64,000 nt of DNA from Vitellaria paradoxa (GCA_019916065.1 CM034238.1:24047246-24111245); one strand, 5' to 3'; shown: positions 24,601 to 39,600, counted from the first letter of the stretch. Numbers and translations: made by a program. Notes: generated by a model not told the origin, from the sequence alone.

Positions 24601-27600
24601 ACATGGAATGGATTGTCTTCCAAGGGAATGGTCAAAACCAGGTCTCACAATTAGACTGTGAATGGACAGGTTCTCAGGGGAGGAACACCTCGGGAAGGGG
24701 ATTTGTCCTTGAATTGATATAAATGCCAATGCAAGCACGTGTAAATGATATTTCCACACAAGATATGATACGCAAGGCATTATTGAATTAGAGTCCTCTG
24801 TTGAAAAGAAATTTCGCATTAAGGATTTGGGACCACTGTAAGCACTTTTTAGGCATTAAGGTAGCTCGATCACACAAAAGGATCTCTCTCTCATAGAGAA
24901 AATATATTCTGGACTTACTCTCTAAACCAATGGATACTCTAATGGACCCTAATACAATTTGGACTTAGTCTCTAAGACAGGTATGTTAGGCTCTAAACCT
25001 ATGGATACTCTAAGACAGGTATGTTAGGCTCTAAACCTATGGATACTCTAATGGACCCTAATACAATGCTCAATGTAGATGAGAGAGATCAATTAGAAAA
25101 TCTTAGTCATTGCAGAAGGTTGGGAAGCTAAACTACCTATGATAAGACCAAATATTTCATTTGCTAGATCCTAAACTACCTAACTGTGACAAAACCAGAT
25201 ATTTCATTTGCCATGAGCGAGATCAGTCAGTTTCTAGAGTCATCTCATACCAGTCATTTGAATGCAATTGTTCGAATTTTGAGATATTTAAAGGAAGCAC
25301 CAGAGAAAGACTTGCTATATTAGGATAATGCACATCCTTCAGTGTAGGAGTATATCAATGTAAACTAGTTGAATCACTATCAGACACTGGATATTGCATT
25401 TTCATTGGAGACAATCTAATTTTATGAAATAGCAAGAAACAAAACAGTATTAGCAAGATCAAGTGGCAGAATCAAAATACAAATCACACCTCATGTGAGC
25501 TAATTTGGATACAAAACTTGATGTAAGAAGTGGGAGTTCTTCATTCACATCGCCTCTAACCCAGTATTTCATGAAAGGATAGAACATATTAAGGTAGATT
25601 GTCATTTTATCAGGGAGAAGATCCAATAGAATACCATCAAAACTAGTTATGTTCCAGCTGAAAATCAACTAGCTGACTTGTTCACAAAAGGCCTTGGAGG
25701 TTATTTGGCCTCCAAATATGTGATATATATGTTCCAATTTAAGGCGAAGTATTAGAGAAATTGTTCGAGATATGTTAGGATATGAATATGGTAGGTACAA
25801 TGAATGATTGATTCCCTTCCTAGTACAAGTGATTGTGATTGATTCCTTCCTGGGATAGGTAATTGTAATTGATTGTAACTACAGGAGTTCCCAAGTTTGC
25901 ATAGGTTTGTATATAACTAGATGCTATGACAACCCCAATGGTATCAAGCCATTACATTCATTCCTTGTTCATTGACACAGACTAACTCAGCCTTCAACAA
26001 AGATGAAGCAGGAAATTGATCCACCACAAACCAATAAATATAAGTCCAAACAAAGGAAAGTTCTCTCACCCAAGCCTTCTAAGAACTCTTTTCCTTGCTT
26101 TAAGTTCATCTTTGAAAGCCAACGCTGTGGAAGAACGCATTGTTCTCTTAATTGATTTGATCTTGGCTGTAAGCTCTTTCTTCATGTGTAGAACTTTGAG
26201 CTTTTGCTCAATAAGTGGAGATTGAGCAACATCATGTTTTTCAAACAGGTTCTCTAAAGCCTCTATCCTACGAACAGCCTTTCTGTATGAGCTACTTTGA
26301 ACCTGAATAAAGAGTATAGAATCATTAAGCCAGAGTGAAAATGTAGCTACTAAAAATAAATGCACAACCAGAAAAAAATGTCTAACCCACTTTCATGTCT
26401 TCTTCAGGATCCAGAAGGGGCATTCCTTCCTTAGCAAATCTAGACAGAACCTCTGACACCTTCTTTAGGGTATTTTCACGAGCTTCTAATGGCAAAAGAT
26501 CCTTTGGTATGATTAGCCTGACACTGCTCAAGCTATCAATCTGTCCAAGAAATTGAGCATCTCAGCTTCACAATTTTTAGACTGCCAAATCACGATAAAG
26601 ACAGAAACTTCGGAAGCATTACAATAGAAAATTCACCCTAAGCAAATACTCTTGCTGTCATGACACCCAACACCAGTTACACTCAAGGACCTTTCAGGAA
26701 AATATAGTTCCAAATCTCTGCAATATCTAATATCAAAGAGCAATTAGATTACATTGTTTCAAATAAATTAGGCTTTGGGAGAGACATCTATTCGTAAAAA
26801 ATTAACAAACGGTAATTGATAAACTTGATTTTCAGTTATCTATCTATTTCTGGCCAGACAACCCAAGCAGAGAAAATTGGAGAAAGGTCAAAAGACAACT
26901 CAATTCAACAAAGCCTTAGTCCCAAACTAGTTGGAGAAAGGTCAAAAGATAACCCCCAAATTTCAGCAGAATATTTTAAAAAAGGAAGCTTTTTAATTAT
27001 GGGATAACATTAGAAACCTTGCCTGAGAGATAGGAACAGAAACAACAACAGGTTCTCCAGGCTCCTTCAATGGAACAATCTTAATTCTCTTTTTTCCAAC
27101 TTCATCCCTATGCACTGCACATCTTGTAAGCACATCTACCGTGTAGCTACCATCCTCTGGTTTCTTATTTGCATCATCTGTAGCATATGCAGCTATTAAC
27201 AATTAGATAAGTTGAATCAAAAAGATGAGTCCATGTACACTGAAAAGCCATCTCTAACCTTCAGAAAAGCTTTTCACCCTTTCAAAATTGATTATCACTC
27301 CCCATGTGACTAGGTCCTTAATGGAGAAAGATGGGGAATTTCCATCACTCTTTGTGCACTGGACCGATACAAGCCTTCCAGGCTGCAGAAATGGTAAGCA
27401 GTATCTTGGAGCAAACACAATATCACAGACATCCTTTTTCAAACTTTTGTATTGCTCTAGGAGAGAGTAATAATTCTCCAAGCTATCTTCTTCTTCTATT
27501 ACAATTGAATCCCTCTCCTTTTCAAGGTCCTTTGCTTGTCTCTGCAATTATGATGTCATTTAGTACACTAGAACAGAAGTCCAACACAAAAGAAGAAAGG

Positions 27601-30600
27601 AGGGAGGAATGCAACAAGCAATCAAATTCAAATGCCAGCCTACCTCAAGGTCCGGAATGGCTCGGTCAGCCTGAAATTGATAGAAAGAATTACGGAGCAA
27701 ATTTTCAGGGTCACCGTCTTCACACCGCATTTGATTCAAAAGCATGTTATAACTTAAATGGAAGGCACTGGAAGGACCATAATCAGTGTCAACACAGAGT
27801 AAACTTCATGATTATATGAAAAGTACAACATCCTTCTTTTCTACTAAATTCTTTTTGAAGGAAAATTTTCACCAACATTGCATTAAGGTTACAGTAACTA
27901 CCATTACTAAGTCAATTCATATGCTATATACACTTTTTATGATAGAAAGCAAAGTCATACGATAACATAACATGCTATCAACATGATCTATACTTTGTTC
28001 CTTCCAAAGTGAGATTAATCAGAATCTAAATCTGGTTAAAACTTCTTGAATAAGTACACAGATAACAATATTACCAGTCAACAACCCTTTAGCATGGTTA
28101 ATACGTTACACGAGTCACATTAAATTCTGGGGATCTAGGAATATGGTCAAAGGTTTTACTTCTCAAAATGTATATATATAAGGTCAAAGGTTTGAGCACC
28201 AAGCATATTGAAGAGTGTAAATACATTTTTAAGCTTCGTTTATAATTTTTTTGGGTTAATTATTTATGTCTTTGTGTTGTCGGGACACACTTTAGCATTC
28301 AATTACCTTAAAGGAAAGCTCATTCTAGATTTATAGCTGGCTAGACTTTTTTTTCCCTTTTCCTAGATTTATTTACATTTTAGTAAAATGGTAATGAGCA
28401 AGACCACAGGAATAATGCTCCCTAGGCATGTAAACAAGGTGGGTGGACCTAAACCCAACCCACTCCACAAGCTTGCCTGCCTCCCTCGCCCCAATGACCC
28501 ACCCTGCCTCGACCAGCCCCCTCCTTCCCCTCCCCTCCCCTCCCCTCCCCTCTGCTCCCAACAGTCATATTACCATTTGTAGAATAAATCATTTTTTTTA
28601 ATTCCCCTCCACAAGTCTCTCTCTCTTCCCCCCCTCCTCCAACCAATGGTCATGTGACCAAAACTAAACCAAACCAAACCAAGCCTTTTCCCACTAGATG
28701 GGGTCGGCTACATGGATTTGTCGACGCCAATTAGATCTGTTTAGGGGCATGTTCTCCGATAAATCTAGGTAGGTCATGTCATGTTTAATGGTTTCTTTCT
28801 AGCTTCTCTTGGGTCTTCCTCTACCTCTCCTACTCTTGGCAATCTCCATACTTTCACACCTTCTAACAGGTGCCTCTGCTGGACGCCTTCTAACATGACC
28901 AAACCATCTTAATCAGTTTTCTCTCATTTTATCTTCAATCGGTGCTATTCCTACTTTGCCCCTAATCTCCTCGTTCCTAATCCTATCTTTCCTTGTAATC
29001 CCACACATCCACCATAACATCTTCATCTTCGCAACTGCCATCTTCTGATCATGATTATGCTTTACTGCCCAACACTCTGATCCATATAGTAGCGCTGGTC
29101 TAACCGCTACCTTATAATACTTTCCTTTCACCTTGAGGGGGGATTTTTCGGTCGCACAAAACCCCCAAAGCATTTGAATTAAAAAAAATTTCCCTCCCCA
29201 CACTCTCTATCCCCCTTCCCCTCACAGCTTTCAACAGTGATATGACCGTTTAAATTTTTTATTTTTCCTTCCTTCCAGTGGCTAATTTCCTCTTTCAATT
29301 TTTTAAATTACACATTCACCCCAGCTCTTTAGTAGTGATGAATGATTTATGTATATTATAGATAGAATAATATTTAAAAATGGTGGTCAAGCTTATATGT
29401 GCCAACCTAGTTGGGATGAATGAGACATAAAATGATGTACTTGGTTATTTTACTCTATCATTATATAATTGTAATTTTTAGTTATTAATTTTCGCACAAT
29501 ATAATCCAAATCTAATTGTTTCTTTATTAATAAAATTTGTTCATCTATTTTTATTTGTAGAGATTCTTGTATTTGTAAATGTCATTTAGGGTTTAGGGTT
29601 TAAATTTCTTGTAAATTGGAATTACAAAATTGAATGTAATTGGATTTATAATTTTTTTAAGACCAACTAGACAATTGTTTTATTCTAAGTTTAAATTTAT
29701 AAATTACCCAAAAAAAAAAAGTTTATATTTATAAATATTCTATTTTACATAATTTATTAAAATATTTTAAATTAAAAAAATACATAGGGTCAATGGGCTT
29801 GGGCTAGATTTTCCTAATCCAACTCGACCTAGCCAACCAAGAGGCAATGGTAAGAAGGGATTGGTCGACCCAGATCTCGAGTCGGGTTAGGGTCGGGTCG
29901 GCCCCAACCCAAAGTGAAGACGGTATTTACTTCCAAGTATTAGGTAGAATTACTACAATTTTGAATCTTCTAAAAAGAAACTACTATCATTATTGAAAGT
30001 ACTAGAGGATATGTTAGAGGTGTTCAGTCATAATCTATCACATGACAGTTTCATGTAGCAAGCTTTTCAGCCAAGCATGATGAACAATTGTGCGAAACAA
30101 TGATTCCTCTCATATTAAGTTGAATTACTATTGTGATGCTAGGTAAAACTAATCTATCGCACAACAATTTAATCCCAACTTGCGTTTCCTACTACTATTA
30201 GAGGATAAGATATGTTAAAGAATAAAATCATTTTGTTGAGAGAAAATGAACCAACATAAATAACAAAATTGCCCCCTTCCTAATAGTTAAAACTTTTAGG
30301 CGAAATGGTGGCTCGCACACTAATATGATATCAGAACCCATAGCTTATGATCCTGGATAGACACTACGTGTCTAATCTCTTTGGTCTCCAGCAACATATT
30401 TTGAACCCTTGGCTTACCATGTCACATTAGTTCAAAAGCCTAGCAAATCTCAGCTCAACCCTTGGCTTATGTCCCATGTTCGCAATGAGAGAGATAGAAA
30501 TCTCTCACCCATTTCATTATCTCATCTCAGTTGCATCATCCGAGCATTTTCCATCACCGCCAAAGGTGTTCTTGAAGGTCTAAAGACATTTCTCCTCTCA

Positions 30601-33600
30601 AACATTTATCTTTTTTTGTCTCTGGCAATGTCTTTTTGTTTTCCTTTGCTTCCAATCGTGAATCTTGACACTTAGCATCTCCTCGCCATCTTATATTTGG
30701 TGCTTTCGGATTGAATCCCATTTGTTGTTGATGGAAACTAAGTATTTGGCCACTATTTGTAATTCTTGGTCAAACAAATACTTATTTGACATTGGATAGA
30801 CCTATGTAGGCTATCATGATAAGTCATTGTGGCTTATCCTTCTTGGCTAATCAAGTGATTTGCGTTCTTGGCATGCTTGACACTAGTTCGTAGAAGCTTT
30901 GTTCAGGGACCAATACAATAAGCTCATTTGTTATCTCTTGAAGAGATTCTATTCAGCATTGTTTGCAGTATTTGATGTTTGGTTTTGAAGCACAATTGCT
31001 AGTTGAACATTCTTGCTGTTGAAGATGAGCCTTTTTGTTCCATCTAAGCTCATCTTACAGGGAAGTATTAGAGGATAAGATATGTTGAGAATAAAATCAT
31101 TAGATAATATCCCTCCATGATTTGTTCCTTAATTTGTGCTCAAATTTAGGGATTTATGTCCCTTAGGTTTTTCCTTATTTTTGATGATTTTTTCCCTATA
31201 TATAGGCACTTTTGTATCTTGTAATTATCCATCTTTATTAAATACAATTCTCTTTTCTCTTTATATTTTCTGCATTCTGAATTCTAACAATAATTACAAA
31301 TATATCAGTTAAAAAAACAGTGTTATAACTGAGGTATAAGTCACTCTAAAAGTACTCCAAACTCGAAGGACATCACGTGGTAAATTTTTCCTATATTGAC
31401 CTTGGATGTAATCACAAGTTCAACTAATCAGCAAATATCCAGAGAAGAATTCCTAATATCTCCAATTTTTGCATCCAATCACATCATGATGACAAGAGGT
31501 TCTTGAAACTACACTTAAATTATCTATGCTAATAATAATGCTCTAAAGAACAATATAAGCAGAAATCTCAAGCCACATCAGTCATCAGTGTTAGTCAACT
31601 ACCAACCAGAGCAATGCTAAAGATACTAAATTGACTGTATCTACGGGAAGATATCATGCCATCCAGGAAAAAAAGTACAATGTTCATCAACAAGTCCCTT
31701 GCCAGGATGTTATGTTGATATTCGCTGAAACCAAAAGCATTTGCTTCTACATAATACACTAAAAGAGGGATTTTAAAAGATTAAAAAGGTCTGTTGAATG
31801 GCTCATGGACAAGTCACAATAGGCTAGAACACTTGCCCAGGATCGACTTCCAAAATATAATTGCTTTAGTGAACAACTAAAATGCTCACAGTTTTACTAT
31901 TATATATTATGTCTAGTTTCCGAACTATTATGCCTGCTTTATTTTTCTTTTTTCTCAGCTGAGATGCAATCAAAAATTTGGAGAGATTTGCTACACAAAC
32001 TATCAACTATCCTAGGTCCTCAAAAGAACTGAAAGCATGTAATTCACTAAAAATAACAACACTAAGTCAAACAGATCTGAAACTGTTGGCAAAGTGCAAA
32101 ATAATGCTGAACTGAAAAAATATGAATCAATTACCTAGCTGTATCATTCAAAATTAGAAGAGTAGGCAGAAGATCAGAATATTTTACATTTTACAGGTAA
32201 CCAGGCTGCAAGAAGCAACAGTAGGTGGGGTTTTCATGGATTTTTTATGGGAGAGGGGGAGAACAGTATCCATTGGAATATGTTTGAATCAGGGGTTTTG
32301 ATGTCAAATCATGTTACTCTTCTTTGATTGGTAAAAAGGAGGAAAGATTTCTTTTGGAAAAATATTTGGAGGTTTGAAGCCCCACCAGAGGATGCATTTT
32401 TTGCTTGGGGTTAAATTCACAGAAAAATTTTTACAATTGGAGATCTTATTTTGAGAATAAGTGTATTTGTTAGTTGGAGTTGCCTATGTAAGAAAGATGG
32501 GGAGTTCATAGATCATATTTTTATCCCTTGATCCCATTCTAAAAGAACTGTGGGATTTAATTCTTTCTTGTTTTGAAATGGATTAGATTTTTCCAAAGCA
32601 AAGAAAACTTTTGTGACTTGGTGGGGTCATCGGATTGCTAGGAGGAAGTGCAGAGAAGGGCACCCTTTCATTTAACTTGGCTGATTTATAGCGAAAGGAA
32701 CAGAAGAATTTTTCAAAGATCATAGATCGAACTGTCAAACCTTTAGAATTGGGTGCTCTCATATAGCTTTGTATCAGCTAATGTTTCAAATTTTAATATT
32801 AGTTCATTAGAACTATATAAACTGATGTCCAGAACTCAAATTATATAAACTGATGCCCAGAACTCCCATCAAGAGAAAACAGAACCTCTCGTCGCGCGCA
32901 AAATAAATTTTCAATTTTGTAGTAAAGTACAGACTTCCTTTTCTCCCCCATATAAATAGAAGTAAATAAATGGGAATTAATTCTAATTCTAGATCCCACG
33001 CAGTAAAAATTAATAAAAGGTCTCAAGAAGAAAATAATCCTACTTGACTATTGTACATTGCTAACATCAGGAAACGGAATAATAAAGAACCTCAAGTAAC
33101 TGAAAGCCGCGGAAGTAGTTAAAGAAGTGATAAATCCCGTTAGTGAAATAGGACCCTATAGAAAGTCCATCTATGCCTAATTTCCAGTGGAAATCAAAAA
33201 AATTAATCCATCTATAATCTTCGACTAGTTGGATTAATGGATTGTCTGATTATAAATGATAACATAATGCGTAAGTTGTTAGGAGGAGTTCTAATAAAGG
33301 TACAGCATCGACGAATCTATTTCCTCTAAGGGAAGAAAGAAAATTAAAAAGCCTGCAAATATTGGCAAAAACTTTCCTTTCCCAGCCATTTCAGGTTAAG
33401 AAGATGTAAAAGCGCATTTATCTCTAGATGGATTTCACGGGGCATAGAGCCAGATTTAGGTGGTTTTTTGTCCTTTGTTGAGAATATAGAGACATGGGTT
33501 TTGGTTTTGATTGATTAATCTTTTGTAATTGGGTGATATCCCCTTGATACCTTTTTCCAATATAGTCACATTTTACTTATGACAAAAAAAAAAAAAAAAA

Positions 33601-36600
33601 AAAAACGAAGAAGAAGAAGAAGAAGCACTAGTTAAAATGTTCAAGCATCCACCTGTTCAAACTATCAGCACTTCCTTTAAGCATCATTTTAGCAGTAGAA
33701 GGTTCCAGCTTTTCATCCACCATGAGAATGCATATCCCACGTTCATCAATACCTCTACGGCCAGCACGCCCACTCATCTGTATATACTCTCCACTGGATA
33801 TCCATCTAAATTTGTCTCCATCAAATTTACGAACATTTGTGAAGACAACAGTTTTTGCAGGCATGTTCAGACCAATACTGAATGTCTCCGTGGCAAACAA
33901 ACACTGCACAAAAATGTTTCAATATGACAAAGATAATAGATAAACCTAAAGGAAAATTTTCTGCACAAACATGCAATATATAGAAAACAAATAATTAATA
34001 CAACAAAAGAAAAGAATGGTCAAACTGCAAATTAAGGGCTAATGAGTCACAAGTTAAAGCACAATATTTTTCTTACCAACAAAAGCATTTTAATCTCTTT
34101 AGCTAAAATAGTAAATGAACTCTACCACATTTGCAAAATCATCATATTCACATTGGTGGAGAACCAATTAAATGAGATCTTTGCAGTAATCATCTGCCTA
34201 TCTTAGCCAAATTTGAGAGACAAAATTAAGAGTACAGACAAATTATGCATAGCAATATGTGAAAACTTATTTCATGCTCTTCTTGGCATTCGTAATGTAG
34301 AGGCCTGATGTACTTTCTGTTTCTGCTAATATAATTAGCTTGATATCTAACAAACACAGCTAAATGAATGATTCAGTGAAGCTACATAGTTACCTTTCAA
34401 AAAAAGGGGGACAAAGCTACATAATGAATACTTTGATACACCAAGGCGGTTCATCCCACAACCACAAATACGTTAGAATTTTTTTTCCTCCATACCTTGA
34501 TAAGCCCTTCTTGAAATAGTATCTCAATAACCTCCTTTAATATGGGTAGCAAGCCAGAATGATGCACGCCTATTCCACGTTTCAAAAGAGGGAGCATATT
34601 TGAAACCTGAAAATTGTCCCAAACAACAAAATACGAAGTAAAAAAACAAACCAATCAAAAAGGTACAGATGAGAGATAATTGCATCAATACAAATAGGAC
34701 AATGCACAGCATTCTTTTTATTCACACACCAGCACATGTGATTTTCTTCTTCCTTTTTTTTTTTTTTTTTTTTAAGTAGCACATGTGGAAAAAATTGCCA
34801 ACACTTGCCTGAGGTAGCTTCTTATCATCATCTGATAACATGTCCATGGCACTCCAGAAGATAGTCTCTATGTTCGCTTTCTCATCATCCTCATTTAGAT
34901 CCATTCTTGCCATCTACAGCACCGAACAAGAAACAAAACCAAGCTCAGAAAAGAAATGAACAAGCAGAATAAAATTCTATTGTAATTCTTACCAAAAGAA
35001 GAAAAAGATAAAGAAGGTAAAAGAAGAACTGATAAGTTATTCACCATATTCTTCTAAGGAAGAAACTGCTGAGTTAAAATATTAAAAGTGTGTTGATGGA
35101 CATATGCAGAAATCCCTCCAAAAGCAGTAAACATACCTGCATTGCGAGAAATTCACATTCCCTTTTACTAAAGCTGAAAAGTATTACAGGATCATATTGA
35201 CGCTGAATGATCATCTTCACCATCTTGAAAATGTCACTTTCTTCACCAGCCTTACCACCCACCGAACCCTTCTGCCATTTCACATTCTCCCCTTTTCTCT
35301 CACCTTCACTAGATGGAACAAGAGCATTTAAAGCTTTCTGAAAGCTATCCTCACGAAATTTTCCCTTTTCATCCACTACCAAGTACAGGCCATCGCCACC
35401 AGAAGGAAATATATAATGCTGAAGCGGTGTTGGTCGATAATCAGTATAAACAATATGACATGGTTGCTGGTGGACCTGCATTCTGGGAAATATTATTAAT
35501 ACCATCACACTTAAGAATGCATGTTTTTTTCCCATAACAGATTTTGAATAAATTTGGTAACAAACAGACAATATCATGAGAATTATCATATTATCTAAAA
35601 GAATTATCATATTATCTAAAAAATTGAACCTTCGTTGCATGCCATTCATTCTACCTATCTTTACCTGTCCCCTTTTTTGTTGGGGGGGGGGGGGGGGAGG
35701 GGGTCTTTTGAGATTGGATTAGGTATGGGGCAAATATTTGAGATATTTTCAACTATTAGATTTGTTCAATGGCTAGGATTACTTCTTTTTCTCTCCACTT
35801 TGATTGTCTTTTCGATCACTTAACATGAAAACACACTCTCTCACTCATCCTTTATAAAAGTTTTCAAATTAATATTTTAAAAATGCAATAATATTTGTGA
35901 AAAATAATAAAATTTTACACATTTTTATTAAACAACTATGGATAACTATTAGACACACTCAACTAAGAATTTTTACTTTAAAAAAAAAATTGATATTTAG
36001 ACTTTAATTTTCTTTAAGAATTTCTTAAAAAATAAACATTTAAATTAAAAATTCAATTTTAATAAACATAAAACTTAAAATTTTAAATACATACACTTCT
36101 ACGCTCTCTGTGTCATCTATTTAATAATGGAGTTCAGGAATTTGAATCCAGGATAATTTCAACCTTTAAATTATCCACTTTATCATATACTTTTGTTAAT
36201 GTTATTTTTTAAATTTGGAATATTTCCAACCCTTAGATTTGTTTTGCCTTTAATTCAATTGGTAGGATTCAATTTTGGAAAATATACCTAAATAAATCCA
36301 AAGATGAGATTTTCCCTCTTGAAAATGAATGGCTAGATTTTAGTCGTCTAACTTTTCATATCTCACCCAAAACCATCACATCGATCCCTCTCTCTCCGGT
36401 AATTATTTTCCTTCAATGAGAATTTTGTCCTCTAGCCCCACCATAACCCTAACCTACCAACAATAAATTGACCTCCAATCCCGCCTTTGCAACGCCATCA
36501 AACCTCTCCGTCTCCCCCTCCCCCCATTTCATCTGTTGTAGCTCTTGTCACTGAATCTCATCCTCTGTCTCTTATCCTGCTGCTAATTGAAACTCCCATT

Positions 36601-39600
36601 GAATCTTATTCTCTATATCTCCTTTCTCTAATCACATCTCATCTCTCTCTTCTTGCCATACCCACCCATCAATTTCTCCACAACCGAATTCAACTAATCC
36701 TTAACTCTCTCAAATGCATCTTAGAATTAATCAAATTATTTAATTGTTGTCCCCAGGGTGTTTTTTAATTGTTGCAATTCTTTTTAGTTAAAAGATTATT
36801 TTAATTTTTAATTGTTAATATGTGTCAATGCATCACAAATTTTGTGTTAAATAGGTCTCAATTTTTGCCAAGCTGGTTTAGGATGCAATCAAATTATTCA
36901 AGCCCTGCTCAATTTGAGATCCTATGTGAATATTATTGTGAAATTATTTACATAAATTCATTTTCCAGTATTTTATTGTGGGCCTTTATAATTGTTTTGC
37001 TTTTAATTGCTATTTAAATTAGCCCTGCTCGATTTGAGATCCTATGTGAATATTATTGTGAAATTATTTACATAAATTCATTTCCAGTATTTTATTGTGG
37101 GCCTTGATAATTGTTTTGCTCTTAATTGCTATTTAAATTGGTACAGGCTATGTTTACACCATGCATAAGGAAGTGCCTTTAGCCACAAGCAATACCCTAG
37201 CAACGTCGATGTTGTATTTTTGTACCATGAACTATCCGTGGCTTAAACTAGCATTTTGTTGTTTATGTATATAGTGAAATGAAAGAACTACTTGGCCATG
37301 CTATTGAATTAGTTGATTTTTTTTTTTTTTTTTTTTTTTGTACGTAGCCTTGATTTGGTCAAGATGTGCTTAGCAATATGCAATACTCACTATCTCTTTT
37401 GATTGGTGATTTTTTTTTTTTAACAGGTTTAGACTTACTATTTAATTGATTGATTTTTTTTTTTTGGGGCCAAAGTTGGGTCAAAGTGTGCCTAAGTCAT
37501 AATAATATACATAACTCGTAATCTTTTTTGATTAGTGATTTTTATTTTTACTAGTTATTTTTACATCTTTTCATGTAAATTTATTTTTAGCCGACCCCAC
37601 CTAGTGGGAAAAGGCATGATTTGGTTTGATTTGGTTTAGTTTTGGTCAAAATGTGTCTAGGTCACAATTACATTACCCATAGGGTGTGCTTAGGAGTAAA
37701 AAATTCATGAGTTATAAGAGGTTTTTAAAGTATAGGTTCTAAAGTGTTCATATAAACCATGCTTGGGAGTTTTTAAATGATGGGTTTTGGAACGTTCTCA
37801 TGGATTTGCTAAACACCTCAGAATCCATGCATAGGTGTTTTATTCCAATTTTTTGAACACCCCAATTCGGAGGTTCTCATGGTTTTATAACATTTTGGAC
37901 AATAATACCTTCATTTAAAATATTGAAATCTAAACTTGACCTTTCCTAACAATGCTCTATTAATAAAATATATTTCATGTTAATTTAATTTAATAAATAT
38001 AATTAATTAAATTAAATTAATTAGATTATATTATTTATTAAAAATAATTTTTACTAAATAAAATATTTGAATAAAATAATTCATGTTAATATGATGCAAT
38101 AAAAATGGATAAAGTGTTAAAATTGACAAAATATTTATAACAGAAAAAGAGAGAGAAAATACCTTTTTTTGTTTATTTTTTCTACTTAAGTTCTCATTTT
38201 TTTTGGAAACAAAAAAAAAAAAAAAAACAAGTTTAACAAACACGTTTTGTAAACATAAAAAGAAAAACAGTAACCATAAACGTTACCAAACGAGGCCTCA
38301 TATTCCTAACTTCACATTGCTGCAACCTGGATATTATATATTGTGGATAGTCTATAATTTGGATTTAACTTATTTGGACAAGTATTTTGAATGTTATGTA
38401 TTTTGGATGATCTATAATATGGATGACTTATTTGGACTAGTATTTTTGAATGTTATTTTCGGAAAACTTTTTTCTATGTTACTTCAATATATATCATAAT
38501 ATACTATTTTATATGTTCAGTGCTTAATAATTAATGAATAAACAAGGGTATATGTGTCATTATATATATTAATAAACATCTTAGAACCCATTTAAAAATA
38601 AACTCCCAAATATGGGTTCATTATTTTTAAACTCATGTTCCTGAATACCTCAAAACCCATACCATCTAAACAACCTAGAATCCATAAGATCCCATATTTT
38701 AAAACTCCAAAGCACACCCTTAATCTCTTTTGATTAGTGATTTTTATTTTTATAGGTTATATTTACAATTTTTCATACAGGTTTATATTACAAAATTTAT
38801 ATTTGAGCTCTTTGCGGGCCAAGTTATGTTTTCGTGCCTTTAGGCACGACCTATTCCTAGTCATTCACATATGACATACAGATTCTTGACCTCTTTACTT
38901 GCTTGACCAAGAAGGCCATCTTTATATTTATTTATGTTTTTTCCTCTTTAGAAAACCATCACTTCTACAAATATTGTCCAATTCTTATACTGGTCTTATA
39001 TCTGCTCCTTATAGCTATATCTTTAGTTGAATCTTTTCTTTTCTATTGGGATCTCTAATCCATCCATTGTGTTCTAGTAATAAGCCTCACTTCTCGTCAA
39101 ATTGAAACTGCCCCTGAAACTTCTACCGTGATTATAAATACAGTCAAATAACAGTCTAAAATAAACTCTAAGGCTACAATTGTGCTATCACAATCAGTGT
39201 TCAACTGATGCATGAGGTGCAAACCGTGCAATATCTTCCTTTAAAGCTGACACAAGCAATATAAGATGGAAGCATGCTTTCTAGATGGTCAGGGATGGGA
39301 AGGACGTTCTCTTAAAAAGATAAGATAGTCACTAGAAACAAAGCAGCAACAAAATAAGATAGAGAAACTATGCCGTTCAATTTGTATTGCACACTTATGC
39401 TACATCATTGTATTAATCATGATAACCACTTTTAAGCATATTAATCATTGCGCTGAAAAAATTAAGCCTCTTGACTCACCTTTGCAACCCAATCTGCAAA
39501 CTCCTTTGCATTAGGCACTGTTGCAGAGAGAAATACAAATCGAGAGTTCTTTGGTGCCATAACAATACTCTCTTCCCAAACCACACCTCTTTCCCTATCA

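Larger units (their letters stand above)
27768..33652 (-). other. MTR4 intron 7, 5.9 kb, repeat-filled
   Basis: The donor is AACAG|GTGGAT and the acceptor CTTCCAG, and the codon for serine is split AG|T. It contains an RTE-type LINE 3' end (28,660-29,142), an LTR-element remnant (30,213-31,289) and a LINE fragment with the zf-RVT domain (32,352-32,545). It also contains a (CCCCT)n stretch (28,525-28,553), a double TTTAGGG (telo-box-like) near 29,586-29,602 and a GAA repeat near 33,606-33,624. No host gene is seen inside it. Confidence 0.65.
35476..39479 (-). other. MTR4 intron 3, 4.0 kb, repeat-filled
   Basis: The donor is AAAG|GTGAGT and the acceptor ATGCAG. It holds a poly(G) tract (about 35,682-35,703), a 120-bp tandem duplication (36,901-37,140), a degenerate 130-bp triplet repeat (37,357-37,680 and 38,721-38,770) and an RTE 3' tail (about 37,590-37,650). 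It also holds a 1.04-kb inverted-repeat element (37,681-38,720). No additional gene is seen. Confidence 0.65.

Noticed and set aside
28373..28646. Gly/Arg/Glu-rich ORFs on the minus strand
   Set aside because: Produced by the (CCCCT)n simple repeat in MTR4 intron 7.
29586..29602. Telomere-like TTTAGGGTTTAGGG
   Set aside because: Only two units; a common telo-box or chance motif, not an interstitial telomere.
33637..33943. Plus-strand ORFs opposite MTR4 helicase exon 7
   Set aside because: They are antisense shadows of a conserved coding exon.
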